From Canna indica (lineage: Eukaryota; Streptophyta; Magnoliopsida; Zingiberales; Cannaceae), in assembly GCA_034359265.1 (NCBI GenBank), contig CP136890.1, positions 1,981,001 to 2,045,000 of the forward strand: a stretch of 64,000 bases of DNA, written 5' to 3'. The notes below the pieces were generated by a model. The model was not told the origin of the DNA. It ran no database searches and saw only the letters and a program-made list of their open reading frames with translations. How positions within the stretch are numbered: the first letter of the stretch is position 1; each line of letters begins with the position of its first letter. Positions 10,379 to 21,908 of this stretch are shown in pieces. The translations under genes and the position numbers were made by a program.

Positions 10379-13300
10379 ATGGATCTTCACGCTTCTTTTC
10401 TCGCTGGCGCCGGCCGTAGCACCACCTCGCTTCCTCTCCGGAGATGGCGAATTGCCTTCGCCATGATCTACTCCTGCCGCGCCATGTGCTCCCTCGCCAG
10501 GAAGCGGCTGACCGGCATCATGCACAGCCCTTCCTACGTCGCCATTGATGTCGAGGGTGACCGCCATCTGTCAACCCCGTCCTTCACCCACGTCGACACC
10601 GACGGCCTCAAGGTCCTCGTCAAGGAGGGTCGGATCGAGGAGCTGCGCCGCCTCGGCGGAGCTACAGGCCTCGTCGATGCACTGGCCTCGAATGCGGAGG
10701 CGGGCATTTATGGCGGCGCCGATGATCTCAGCGCCCGGTCCGTGGCCTTCGGATCTAACACTTACCCAAAGCCGAAACCCAAAGGGTTCTTCAGGTTCGT
10801 CTACGAGGCGCTCAACGACTTATTCCTCCTCATCCTCTTGGCCTGCGCCGTCGTCTCTCTCGCCTTCGGCATCAAAGAGCATGGCCTCAAAGAAGGCTGG
10901 TATGAGGGCGCCAGCATCTTCCTGGCCGTCTTCCTGGTCTCTGCTGTCACCGCCGTCAGCAACTTTCGCCAGATGAAGAGATTCGAAAAATTGTCGGCCG
11001 AGTGCAATAACATCAACGCGAGCGTCATTCGGCACGGCCACCGGAAGGACGTCTCTATCTTCGACATCGTCGTCGGAGACGTCGTTTTTTTAAAGATCGG
11101 GGATCAGGTCCCCGCTGACGGAGTCTTCCTTCATGGGCATTCGCTTCAGATCGATGAATCCAGCATGACTGGCGAGAGCCATCCTGTTGACATCGACGCC
11201 GGCAACCCCTTCCTCACTTCCGGCGTCAAAGTCATCGATGGATACGCCTCGATGCTCGTCACTGCGGTCGGCATGGACACGACGTGGGGGGAGATGATGA
11301 GCACCATCACCCGCGAGACGTCGGAGCCCACGCCTCTCCAGGAGCGGCTCGAGAAGCTGACATCCAGCATTGGAAAGATCGGCATTGTGGTGGCCGTATC
11401 AGTCTTTTCCGTGCTCATGATCCGCTACTTCACTGGGAGCACTAAAGACGACAACGGGCAGCCCAAGTTCAATAAAGACAAGGTGAATGCCTCCAACGTT
11501 ATTAGCGCCATTGTCAATAACTTCCAGGATGCAGTCACGATCATCGTCGTCGCCATTCCTGAAGGGCTCCCGTTGGCGGTGACGCTGACGCTGGCCTTCT
11601 CCATGAAGAGGATGATGAAGGACAATGCCATGGTTCGTAGACTCTCAGCTTGCGAGACGATGGGCTCTGTTACCACCATCTGCACCGACAAAACAGGGAC
11701 TCTGACGCTGAATCAAATGAAGGTCACCAAAATTTTCATTGGCAATGAAGAATGTAGGATGGGCAGCAGTAGCGCCATCTCAATTGCGTCAAGAGTTCTA
11801 ACATTACTTCATCAAGCAGTAGGAATGAACACTACCGGCAGTGTTTATCGGCCTAACAGAACGGCAGAGCCGGAAATCTCCGGCAGCCCCACCGAGAAGG
11901 CTCTTCTTTCTTGGGCAGTTCTGGATCTTGGAATGGACGCGGAGGATATGAAGAGGAGTTCAACCGTCGTCCACGTCGAGGCCTTCAATTCAGAAAAGAA
12001 ACGAAGTGGAGTGCAACTGGAAGAGAAAGCGAGCAAAGCAATGATCACGCATTGGAAAGGAGCAGCGGAAATGATTTTGCTTCAATGCTCCCATTACTCT
12101 GAGACGAATGGAAGCGTTCGAGCGATTGATCCAGAGTCAAAACTGGAGCTTGAGAAGACCATCCAAGGCATGGCGGCCTCCAGTCTTCGGTGCATCGCCT
12201 TCGCCTACAAAATCACCGGTGCAGATGAGGTCGTTCATGTGGATCAAGGAGCGACTCAAAAGCTCGATGAAAGTGGTCTCACCTTATTGGGGTTTGTTGG
12301 CCTAAAGGACCCTTGTCGTCCCGAAGTGGAAGCAGCAATAGATGCTTGTAAAAATGCCGGTGTGGGCGTCAAGATGATAACAGGGGACAATGTGTTCACA
12401 GCCAGAGCCATCGCAATCGAATGCGGTATAATTAGAGCTGACGACTCCGATGCACTAGTCGTCGAAGGACAAGAATTCAGAAACTACTCGGAAGAGGAGC
12501 GAATGAATAAGATCGATCGGATTCGAGTCATGGCAAGATCTTCCCCATTCGATAAGCTGCTAATGGTGCAATCTCTGAAGCAAAGTGGCCACGTTGTTGC
12601 GGTCACCGGAGATGGAACGAATGATGCCCCAGCGCTGAAGGAAGCTGATGTCGGGCTGTCCATGGGCATTCAAGGTACCGAAGTCGCAAAGGAGAGCTCG
12701 GACATCGTAATCATGAACGACAACTTCGATACGGTGGTGATCGTCATGAGATGGGGAAGGTGTGTCTACAACAACATCCAAAAGTTCCTACAGTTTCAGC
12801 TTACAGTAAACGTGGCGGCATTGGTGGTAAACTTCGTCTCCGCTGTAACGACAGGCGCTGTTCCATTGACGACAGTGCAACTCCTGTGGGTGAATCTGAT
12901 CATGGACACAATGGGTGCTCTGGCTTTGGCCACGGACACGCCCACCAAGGAGCTGATGGAGAAGCCACCGGTGGGCCGGACGGAGCCTCTCATTACCAAC
13001 ATCATGTGGAGGAATCTCACGGCGCAGGCTGTATTCCAGATTGCCATTCTGCTGGTGTTCCAATTCAAAGGGGAGTCTCTATTCGGAGTGAGCAAAGCGG
13101 AGAACAACACGCTAATATTTAACACTTTCGTCCTCTGCCAAGTCTTCAACGAGTTCAATTCAAGGAAGCTGGAGAAGAGGAATGTGTTCGAGGGGATGCA
13201 CAAGAACAAGCTCTTCCTTGGTATAATAGCAGTGACTGTTATCTTGCAGGTGGTGATGGTGGAGTTTTTGCGGAAATTTGCTGATACAGTGAGGTTGGAT

Positions 13301-13423
13301 TGGGGACAGTGGGGAGTTTGCATAGGCATTGCGGCTTTCTCTTGGCCGATAGGTTGGATTGTCAAGTTTATTCCGGTGTCCAACCGCCCTCTACTTGAAC
13401 TTTTGCGGCGTTCTAGAGCTTAA
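10379..13423 (+). CDS. Autoinhibited plasma-membrane-type Ca2+-ATPase, ACA12/13-like, complete and intronless
   Basis: A 1014-residue type IIB P-ATPase that moves Ca2+ out of the cytosol. The N-terminus has a basic amphipathic stretch RRWRIAFAMIYSCRAM (residues 21-36), the calmodulin-binding autoinhibitory segment typical of the ACA12/13 branch. Then come the actuator TGES (264-267), PEGLP in the fourth membrane segment (394-398), the phosphorylation motif CTDKTGT (435-441, Asp437 phosphorylated), KGAAE in the nucleotide domain (560-564) and TGDGTNDAP (743-751). Length and domain order are normal and no key residue is missing. Absence of introns is a known feature of ACA12/13, whereas other ACA genes have introns. 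The start is the first ATG after the TATA box and gives the expected short N-terminus. Tandem partner of the partial gene at 1-1382. Expression control cannot be read from sequence. Confidence 0.96.
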   Translation: MDLHASFLAGAGRSTTSLPLRRWRIAFAMIYSCRAMCSLARKRLTGIMHSPSYVAIDVEGDRHLSTPSFTHVDTDGLKVLVKEGRIEELRRLGGATGLVDALASNAEAGIYGGADDLSARSVAFGSNTYPKPKPKGFFRFVYEALNDLFLLILLACAVVSLAFGIKEHGLKEGWYEGASIFLAVFLVSAVTAVSNFRQMKRFEKLSAECNNINASVIRHGHRKDVSIFDIVVGDVVFLKIGDQVPADGVFLHGHSLQIDESSMTGESHPVDIDAGNPFLTSGVKVIDGYASMLVTAVGMDTTWGEMMSTITRETSEPTPLQERLEKLTSSIGKIGIVVAVSVFSVLMIRYFTGSTKDDNGQPKFNKDKVNASNVISAIVNNFQDAVTIIVVAIPEGLPLAVTLTLAFSMKRMMKDNAMVRRLSACETMGSVTTICTDKTGTLTLNQMKVTKIFIGNEECRMGSSSAISIASRVLTLLHQAVGMNTTGSVYRPNRTAEPEISGSPTEKALLSWAVLDLGMDAEDMKRSSTVVHVEAFNSEKKRSGVQLEEKASKAMITHWKGAAEMILLQCSHYSETNGSVRAIDPESKLELEKTIQGMAASSLRCIAFAYKITGADEVVHVDQGATQKLDESGLTLLGFVGLKDPCRPEVEAAIDACKNAGVGVKMITGDNVFTARAIAIECGIIRADDSDALVVEGQEFRNYSEEERMNKIDRIRVMARSSPFDKLLMVQSLKQSGHVVAVTGDGTNDAPALKEADVGLSMGIQGTEVAKESSDIVIMNDNFDTVVIVMRWGRCVYNNIQKFLQFQLTVNVAALVVNFVSAVTTGAVPLTTVQLLWVNLIMDTMGALALATDTPTKELMEKPPVGRTEPLITNIMWRNLTAQAVFQIAILLVFQFKGESLFGVSKAENNTLIFNTFVLCQVFNEFNSRKLEKRNVFEGMHKNKLFLGIIAVTVILQVVMVEFLRKFADTVRLDWGQWGVCIGIAAFSWPIGWIVKFIPVSNRPLLELLRRSRA

Positions 13424-14557
13424 TTAGTGGGTATCAGTTTATCACTGATGGGCTTAAGGTTTCATTTCTTTTTATCTATATATTTTTTAAAATTTGTCTT
13501 ATGCAATGATACAAAATTTGCAAGCAATTTGAAATATCTGTTAAAGAGGCAGATCTTAAGCTTCAATTTAATGTCAATCAGAATCACTCTAATACCTTCT
13601 GCTCTTTGTGATCATTTATATGATTGTAAGTTGCAAACAATGTTTGTTTCATATCATATTGCAGGTTGATTAGTTTCATCTACTTGTATAGTTAACTGGA
13701 GGATAAATCATTTTTATATGTACACTGATGTGTCCAGCGAATGCAATTTGTTAGTATTAATTATTGGTTTTGTTTTATTTAAGTTTAATTCTGTTATTTA
13801 TGGTTAGAAGAATTTTATGCTCCAGGTGATTTAGCCGCTGAAACAAGCATGTTGAGTACGAGGTTAGCTTTTTTTAAAAAATCAATTTCCCTGTTACATT
13901 CATTTCCTAGATCTCATTTTGCTTGATGAAATAAATAAATGTGAGATGCAGATGATGCTATATGTTCTATAGATATAGAGCAACTCATCAATTATCTTTT
14001 GATTGCTAAAGAAGACTCGGTTACTCTAGTTTGTAATTGCCATTACAAATCTTTCTGAGTTTGTGGCCCCTTAATGCGTACTAATGAAGGAAATCAGAAT
14101 ATTCCGGGACAACTCCAGCTTCTCTAGAGAACTCACAGCAACACCACTTCAGGACTCAAGCTTCCGATACTAGAACTGGGAGAGGAACTCAAGAACAAAA
14201 GAGACTCAATGGCAGAAAACTTCACGCATAAAAGGAGAAAGAGAAATGTCTTAAGAATTCAAAAGATACAAAAGTAGATCACTGTAAATGTATTAACATG
14301 AAACTAGTTGAGTCAGGTGTTTGGCAGTTTAATACAGTTAAATGCATACCAAACTACTAATATGTAGTTACATCTAGTCAATTTCTTCATTACAAATTTC
14401 CAACAATCAAGTATTAACCTGCAAAGATAATTATATTTGGGGCTAAGAAAATCCATTACTGGAAGTCTGGGCAAGAAATTATATGATGAACAAGAAAGTA
14501 CGTACTACTAAAGAATAACTGAAAAGCCACTCCATTTACAATCTAAGCTTTCAAACA
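13424..14557. other. Spacer downstream of the Ca2+-ATPase gene
   Basis: AT-rich sequence with the presumed 3' UTR. The 80-codon frame starting at 13427 directly after the stop has no family resemblance. I see nothing else. It ends in the left copy (14558-14574) of a 17-bp target-site duplication. Confidence 0.5.
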
Positions 14558-17500
14558 AAATCCAATACAAGATTCTCTTTTACAAGAAAATAAAAAAGGA
14601 TTACTTACTCAGCCATAAGGCCAAGGTTCATACAATCAAGATACAAGATATTATCCAGCTCAGGTGGCCGAACTAAGTTCCAAACGGTTATATTAGTAAA
14701 CTTGCTCCTTAAACTCCAAATATCATGGACCACAGCGTCGATTTTCCAAGGCACGGGAGAAGTCTTATTCAAGCAATTCATAAGCAGCCTACAATCCGAT
14801 TCCAGCATAAGATTATCTAGGTGGTTTGAAACTGCAAAAGATAAAGCAAACAAGACAACAAAGGCCTCATACTGTGTAGGAGAACTTGCTTTAAAATAAT
14901 TATATATAGCAAATAAGCAAACACCCATGTGATTATGAAAAATGCTACCTGAACCACCTTCGAAATTAGCAAAAGAATCATCACAATTAATTGTAATCCA
15001 ATTACATGTTGGGGGGTGCTAAAGAGGAATAATTTTTTTTGATAAAAAGAGCATTGTATTCAATTCATGAGAAAGAATAGAATACAAAGAAGGGGGGAGG
15101 GAGAGAAATCAAAAAACAAACCAACAAAAAAAAAACAGGGCACGGACAAGATTATAAACTCTTGTACACATCCATGAAGGATAACATAGAAGAGGAGAGG
15201 TCACAGATACTCCTCGAGATATCCTCAAAACATCTTCTGTTCCGTTCACATTAGGTGAACCAACCCCATATCAAAAGCACACGAGCCCTTTAGATTAGAG
15301 TTTATGTTATGATTCCACCTAACATCACCTGGATTCCAGGTACTGTAGAAGAAAGGCAAATTCAAAAGACTTAGAAATTTGTTCCAAGTCATTTGGGAGA
15401 ATTGACAACGGTGGAAAATATGATCATGAGTCTCCGGCTCATTGCCACACAGCAAGCAAGTAGGGTCGACATTCAAACCCCGGCGCAACAGCTTATCCCG
15501 AGTTAGCAGACGTTTGCGAACCCAAATCCAAACAAAGATAGAGATCTTTGGGGGAATTTTTGGTTGCCAAATTAGCTTGTGGCAGGGATCTTCAATACCG
15601 CGAAAGTTCAGCACTTGATAAAGAGACTTGGTAGAATAGAGTTTGTCGGCATTCCACTTCCAGTGTATAAGATCATCACCATCTGAAGAACGAATAATCT
15701 CAAGTTCATTGCGCAAAGCTAGAAGATGATCTGGATTCATGAAAGTAGAAAAAGAAATGTTCCAACCACCAAAGTTTCCAAGCTTGTCTGTGATCCTAGC
15801 ATCCATAATACAAATGCTCGGGTCGGTTGCATATCTGAATAGGTGGGGGAAGTGATCAGCCAGGCATTCACTGCCACACCACGGTTCTAGCCAAAGTTTG
15901 GTCGTAGCCCCTGAACCAATGGAGTAATGAATGGCATTCTTGAAAATTTGTTGAAGTTTAATGATTTGTCTCCAAATTGGGGAGGCTTGCTGGATATTCC
16001 AATTTTCATACCAGTCCGCATTACCAACTGAAGTTGCTCGGATGATATCTGACCATTAGTTATCCGAGCGCAAGAGGTACTTCCAAAGCCAAGATCCAAG
16101 ACGTGTCGTGTTATGGTTATGAAGGTTGAGGATTCCCAATCCTCCTTTTGAACGAGAGCAAGTGATAAACTCCCAACTGATTAGACACTTGCCAATGGAG
16201 GAAATATTGTCGTCCCCAACCCAAAAAAAATTCTGACGGCAACGGTCGATCTTTTTAATAACCCAAGCGGGCGCTTTGAATATTGAGAACATGCAACTGG
16301 GCCCGCTTGATATTGTACTATTAATGAGAGTGAGTCGCCAAGCACGAGAGAGAAGCTTCCATTTCCAGTTGCTAAGCCTGGTATCAATCTGATTAATGAG
16401 TGAGCGCCAATCATCCTTGAGAAGACTGTCAATCCGGAGAGGAAGACCAAGATATAAAATTGGAAAGGAATCAGGAGAAAATCCGAAGAAATCAGCAATT
16501 TCCTGAGCTGCCAAGGGATTGCCTTGCAAATCAGGGACGCAAGTCTTGTTATGGTTTGCCTTAAGGCCCGAAGCCAAACCGAAACAGCGAAGAAGAAGTC
16601 GAAGATTGAAAAGAACAAGTTCATTATTTGAGCAAAACATAACCAAATCATCGGCGAATAGTGAATGAGTAACACCTCCATTAATGCACGAGTTGAGAAC
16701 GCCCTCAAGAAGTCCATGTTCCACCCCCCTTTTTAAGAGCAGGGAGAGGCTATCCAAGGCAACGTTGAAGATATACGAAGACAAAGGGTTTCCTTGCCGA
16801 ATGCCTCTTCTATGTCAGAACGTCGAGGTTGGCTCGCCATTGATAATGAGAGAAGAATCCGAAATAAGCATATTTTTAACCCAATTGATCCACCGAGGTG
16901 GAAAGCCTCGTGCTTGCAACATCTGAATAACGAAATCCCAACTTAGACTATCGAAGGCCTTATGAAAGTCAACTTTGGAAAGGAAGCCCTCCTCCCTGAC
17001 TTTGTGGCACGCCCAAACTGTTTCATGAACATTAAGGAAGCAATCGAGCGAGCTTCTCCCTTCCGTGAAAGCACCTTGTTGCTTGCTAATGAGGTCATCC
17101 ATAAACGGTTTGATTCTTCTTGCAAGGACCTTTGAGAAAATTCGTATAATGCTATGCTCAAGGCTTATAGGCCGGAAGTCCCTCATATCGGTAGCACCAT
17201 CTTTTTTTGGTAATAGGACGATGTGTGCTTTGTTCACCCTTTGAATTTTTTCCGGATTCAAATGGAACTCCAAGAAGATAGAAATTAAATCACCCTTGAT
17301 GAATTCCCATAATTGAATGAAGAACTCGTTGGGCAACCCGTCAGGACCCGGCGATTTGAAGGAGCACAAATCTCGGATCGACTGAAGAATTTCCTCTTCC
17401 GAGAAGGGGCTGTCCAAGTCAAGAATGTCTGGTTGTTGATTAATTTGAAGAGAATCCCAACTAAGCTTCAGTCTCGTGTCCGAGGAGATGCCTAGCAAGT

Positions 17501-18207
17501 TCGTGTAGAAGTTCTGAAAAGCAGTTCTAATTTCTCCCGAATCAATAATAGAGCCCTTGGAGGTCTCAATGGCCGAGATCCAATTTCTTTTCTTGGATAA
17601 CGAGGTACTTTGATGGAAGAAACATGTGCACCTATCACCAAGGCGCACCCATCTTTGTTTCGCCCGATGTCTCCAATAAGAATCTTCATCGCCGTAGAGT
17701 TTGTCTAGCTTGAGTTTCGCACCACGAAATTCATCCATTTCCGAAGAGGAGAGGCCCACCGAGTCTGCCTTCCCACTGAATGAAGAAACACGATCCTCCA
17801 ATTGTAGTCGGGACTTCTTCGTCTCCTTATTATTGATTGCAGCCCATTGTCGAATGATTTTACGGAGTAACCTCCATCTAGTGATCCAACAATCAAGACC
17901 GCCACTCGGCCTCGAGTTCTCCCAACATTTGGAGATCATTTCCTTGAAGGAAGGTTGGCCAAACCAGTGAGATTCAAGGCGAAAAAGGATTGATCGAGAT
18001 GGTGCCTTGTTTTGAGACTTGAATAATAACATATTGTAATCAGATAGCTTCCTATATTTGCCCTGAACTATCGCCAAAGGGAGTAGTTGGGAGGCCGAGA
18101 GGGATAGAAGAACTCGATCAAGCTTCGCAAGCTTCAGAGGGGACTGCCCATTGTTCCAAGTAAACTGCAATCCTGCAGTTGGGAGGTCGATGAGACATAT
18201 TGGATGT

Positions 18208-19934
18208 TGTTACAACCCACTTGATGAGATAGTCGACCCATCAACTTCATAGACCAACCTATTGGTCTAATTAAAATGCTTAAGCTGAAGTTGATGATAG
18301 CACACCTATCTAGCCTTATAAGCCAACACCACATCCAACATACTCCCGATGTGGGACTAAACCGGGGTATTACAATCTCCCCCACTTATGTCTTAACGTC
18401 CTCGTCAAGACCCAACTCGAGTCTAACACACAGCCCAGAATCACACCCAAGTCGTCGGCATGTGAGGCCTAGCCTAGTAGCGGCTCCACCCCATCACATG
18501 GGCAGCCCTTTCTCACATAGGCTCCATCACCATGCTTAGGACTAGGTCTTGCTCTGATACTATTTGTTACGACCCGCTTGATGGGATAACTAACTCATCA
18601 ATTTCATAAGCCAACCTATTGGCCCAATTAAAATGCTTAAGCTGAAGTTGATGGTAGCACACTCATCAAGCCTTATAAGCCAACACCACATTCAACATAC
18701 TCCCGATGTGGGACTAAACCAGGGTATTATAATCTCTCCCACTTATGTCTTGACGTCCTCGTCAAGATTCAACTTGAGTCTAACACACAGCCCAGAATCA
18801 CACTCAAGTCGTCGGCATGTGAGGCCTAGCCTAGTAGCGGCTCCACCCCATCACATGGGCAGCCCTTTCTCACATAGGCTCCCTCACCATGGTTAGGACT
18901 AGGTCTTGCTCTGATACCATTTGTTACGACCCGCTTGATGGGATAACTAACTCATCAATTTCATAAGCCAACCTATTAACCCAATTAAAATGCTTAAGCT
19001 GAAGTTGATGGTAGCACACTCATCAAGCCTTATAAGCCAACACCACATTCAACATACTCCCGATGTGGGACTAAACCAGGGTATTACAATCTCCCCCACT
19101 TATGTCTTGACGTCCTCGTCAAGATTCAACTCGAGTCTAACACAAAGCTCGGAATCACACCCAAGTCGGCAGCATGTGAGGCCTAGCCTAGTAGCAGCTC
19201 CACCCCATCACCTGGGCAGCCCTTTCTCACATAGGCTCCCTCACCATACCTAGGACTAGGTCCTGCTCTGATACCATTTGTTACAACCCACTTGATGAGA
19301 TAGCCGACCCATCAACTTCATAGACCAACCTATTGGTCTAATTAAAATGCTTAAGCTGAAGTTGATGATAGCACACCCATCTAGCCTTATAAGCCAACAC
19401 CACATCCAACATACTCCCGATGTGAAACTAAACCGGGGTATTACAGATGTGGTCTTAACTTATAAGGTTTGATGGGTGTGCTACCATCAACTTCAGTTTA
19501 AGCATTTTAATTAGGCCAATAGGTTGGCCTATGAAGTTGGTGGGTCAGCTATCCCATCAAGCGAGGGTTGTAACAAATGGTATCAGAGCAAGACCTAGTC
19601 CTAAACATGGTGAGGGAGCCTATGTGAGAAAGGGCTGCCCAGGTGATAGGGTGGAGCCGCTACTAGGCTAGGCCTCACATGCCGCCGACTTGGGTGTGAT
19701 TCTGGGCTATGTGTTAGACTCGAGTTGAGTCTTGACGAGGACGTCAAGACATAAGTGGGGGAGATTGTAATACCCCGGTTTAGTCCCACATCGGGAGTAT
19801 GTTGGATGTGGTCTTGACTTATAAGGCTTGATGGGTGTGCTACCATCAACTTCAGCTTAAGCATTTTAATTAGGCCAATAGGTTGGCCTATGAAGTTGGT
19901 GGGTTAGCTATCCCATCAAGAGAGGGTTGTAACA
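18208..19934. mobile_element. Rearranged TRIM (terminal-repeat retrotransposon in miniature): multi-LTR array with an inverted junction
   Basis: Four minus-strand LTR copies of 167 bp (18208-18374, 18565-18731, 18922-19088, 19279-19445) alternate with three 190-bp internal segments. At 19445/19446 the array abuts a plus-strand unit: a 5'-truncated LTR (19446-19575), an internal segment, and a full LTR (19766-19934). In plus orientation the LTR runs TGTAATACCCCGG...TTGTAACA. The internal part starts with the tRNA-Met-type primer-binding site TGGTATCAGAGC and ends with the polypurine tract AAGTGGGGGAGA. There is no coding capacity, so the repeated 87-codon frames are chance. Flanks show no matching 5-bp duplication (GATGT left, ACTTC right), and a few codons of the host LINE endonuclease are missing, so the locus has been rearranged. 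It resembles Cassandra-like TRIMs in layout. Confidence 0.87.
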
Positions 19935-20014
19935 ACTTCTGGGAATCACGGAGGCTTCCCCTACAATTGGAACGCTCGTGAAGCCCCATCGTAACGTTGA
20001 AATTGCCTCCCAAG

Positions 20015-20810
20015 ATCAACGGGTCGTTACACGAATTAATGAAGGAAGAGAGTTCTTCAAAGAAGGCGGAGCGGGCCGACTAATGGGGACGTCCATAAAC
20101 ATAAGCAATCCAGAGACGCAAATCCGACTGATTTAAAATCCATGAGGCTGCCAAAATGAATTGACCACAAAAAGAAACCTCCATCTTCCAAATATCCGAA
20201 TTCCAAACTAAGATTTGACCCCCTGTCATTCCAATAGCATCCAAATATAGGAAAGAAGAGTGCTTGAAACTAGTAATTTGTTTAATTTTTGTAGAAGACA
20301 CATCAGATAATTTAGTTTCTTGTAAAGCCAGAACAAAGCATTTAAAATCCATACATGATCTTTTGCACATATACCTCTTAGATAGTCGGGAAAGTCCCCG
20401 AATGTTCCAAAAATCAACGGGTCGTTACACGAATTAATGAAGGAAGAGAGTTCTTCAAAGAAGGTGGAGCGGGCCGACTAATGGGGACGTCCATAAACAT
20501 AAGCAATCCAGAGACGCAAATCCGACTGATTTAAAATCCATGAGGCTGCCAAAATGAATTGACCACAAAAAGAAACCTCCATCTTCCAAATATCCGAATT
20601 CCAAACTAAGATTTGACCCCCTGTCATTCCAATAGCATCCAAATATAGGAAAGAAGAGTGCTTGAAACTAGTAATTTGTTTAATTTTTGTAGAAGACACA
20701 TCAGATAATTTAGTTTCTTGTAAAGCCAGAACAAAGCATTTAAAATCCATACATGATCTTTTGCACATATACCTCTTAGATAGTCGGGAAAGTCCCCGAA
20801 TGTTCCAAAA
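20015..20810. repeat. 398-bp tandem duplication inside the L1d endonuclease
   Basis: Bases 20015-20412 and 20413-20810 are almost identical; the only difference I noticed is GGCGGA versus GGTGGA. The junction is TTCCAAAA/ATCAACGG. Both copies encode the same endonuclease segment on the minus strand (from RGLSRLSKRYMCKRS to GRPH). The near identity means the duplication is recent, or that it is an assembly artefact. Confidence 0.9.
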
Positions 20811-21908
20811 AATGATACCAAAGTTTACAGGCATGATGACACCATTTTCCACCTACAAAGACACGAATCCTAGTCCCAACCATTATGCCGATCCTCCCAC
20901 TACATTGGAGAGCGCGGCATCAAGATTTATAGAAGACTTGTTACAATGAAAACCCAACGCCGCCGCTTGTTCATCGATCGACAGATTTCAAAGATCACGA
21001 ACCATACGAATATATTGAAGTTCGAGTTCCGGACCAGTAGACGGGGATGGAGTTGATGTGGAGGCTTCCCCTTCAAATAGGCGTGCCTTCCTGTCCGTTG
21101 CACGTTTGATACACGTTCCCTGGATTCCGGATGAATGCAAGTAGGCACTTCTACAAAGCAAGCACCCCGTCGTGCCAAAGAGGAATAATAGAAGTCAAAA
21201 GAATATTTCCCTCGAATTCAAGAGCAAACACATATTGTCTCAAAAAAGCAATAATACAGTTCCATCATTGGAAATGGTAGGTTTAACTTCACCATGCAAT
21301 ACACTATGTCTGAAATGTCAAATAAACCAAAAGGTGTTAGCAACAATGACCGAGGGACCAAAATCCAGATTAGGATTTGAGTCCAATAGCAGGCAACTAC
21401 CGGAATACCACCCATGCATCCCTTGAGGTAAAATCAAAACCAAATTTTGAATCCGAAATAACCACGATTCAGTAGCAAAAGGACAATCACAGAATAGATG
21501 CTCAATTGATTCTTCATCAAAACCACATAAAACACAGCTCTTAGAATAAGAAATACCCAAGTGAAAAAGCCGTATACGAGTTAACAACCAAACGTGAAAA
21601 AAACTTCCACATAAATTTTTTTACCTTATGAGTAGTTAACTCTAGGTTCTCACCCAGAGTTGATTAGAACCAAATCCAATACAAGATTACAAAGCTCAGA
21701 TTCTGCTTTAGAACAAGTCAAATAATGGACTTTGGATACAACTTTTGACAAATGCTTAATTGGTTGTGGTCACCACTGCTTTTATTTTTATTTTTAAGAA
21801 AAACAAATGCATGAATAAAAATCTGTTGAGAACCTGACAAATGCTACCAAACAAGATAGCATAGGTGACAGGGTCCATTATATTTCTCTAGAAAAGTTGG
21901 TGTTGTTT

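Larger units (their letters stand above)
15246..20852 (-). pseudogene. L1d pol: endonuclease, reverse transcriptase, zinc finger, broken
   Basis: The endonuclease opens MENGVIMPVNFGIIFWNIRG (20852 down) with LALQETKLSD and LGGNFNVTM. It is disrupted by a 398-bp internal duplication and by the TRIM array. It resumes with LIDLPTAGLQFTWNNGQS near 18150. A 451-residue stretch (18170-16815) holds the linker and RT N-half: FKSPGPDGLPNEF, VLLPKKDGATDMRDFRPISL, KVDFHKAFDSLSW. RT continues in another frame (16784-16056) with GNPLSSYIF and the catalytic FADD box intact (SLFADDLVMF). The zinc-finger part is at 15806-15246 (CLLCGNEPETHDHIFHRC). Frameshifts near 16800 and 16060 and the structural breaks make it inactive, but it is the best preserved RT of this block. 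Confidence 0.87.
15034..21176 (-). mobile_element. L1-type LINE (L1d) nested inside L1c, same orientation
   Basis: Bounded by a 13-bp target-site duplication AAAGAGGAATAAT at 15021-15033 and 21177-21189. The T run at 15032-15041 is the poly-A tail on the minus strand. Reading leftwards from 21176: 5' segment, duplicated endonuclease start (20852-20015), TRIM array (18208-19934), rest of endonuclease, RT, zinc finger. The element postdates L1c because it interrupts L1c RNase H. Without the TRIM array it is about 4.4 kb. No gag ORF is recognised, so it is probably 5'-truncated within or after ORF1. Confidence 0.87.
14575..21671 (-). mobile_element. Truncated LINE (L1c), split by a later LINE insertion
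   Basis: Bounded by a perfect 17-bp target-site duplication AAATCCAATACAAGATT at 14558-14574 and 21672-21688. Its own sequence is only about 0.9 kb: a zf-RVT fragment on the minus strand at 21587-21318 (SKSCVLCGFDEESIEHLFCDC) and an RNase H fragment continuing at about 15018-14605 (TCNWITINCDDSF, then YEAFVVLFALSFAVSNHLDNLMLESDCRLL in pieces). The order zinc finger then RNase H is correct once the inner LINE (15034-21176) is removed. Strongly 5'-truncated and dead. Confidence 0.85.

Noticed and set aside
18276..19864. Five 87-codon proteins with near-identical sequence, looking like a tandem gene family
   Set aside because: They are the same TRIM LTR plus internal sequence read in one frame. 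The structure is explained by LTR, primer-binding site and polypurine tract, and both orientations give them.
18208..19934. Cassandra TRIM with a 5S rRNA-like promoter in the LTR
   Set aside because: The layout is similar and CCATCAACTTCAGCTTAAGC faintly resembles part of 5S rRNA, but I could not find the full internal control region, so I do not claim it.
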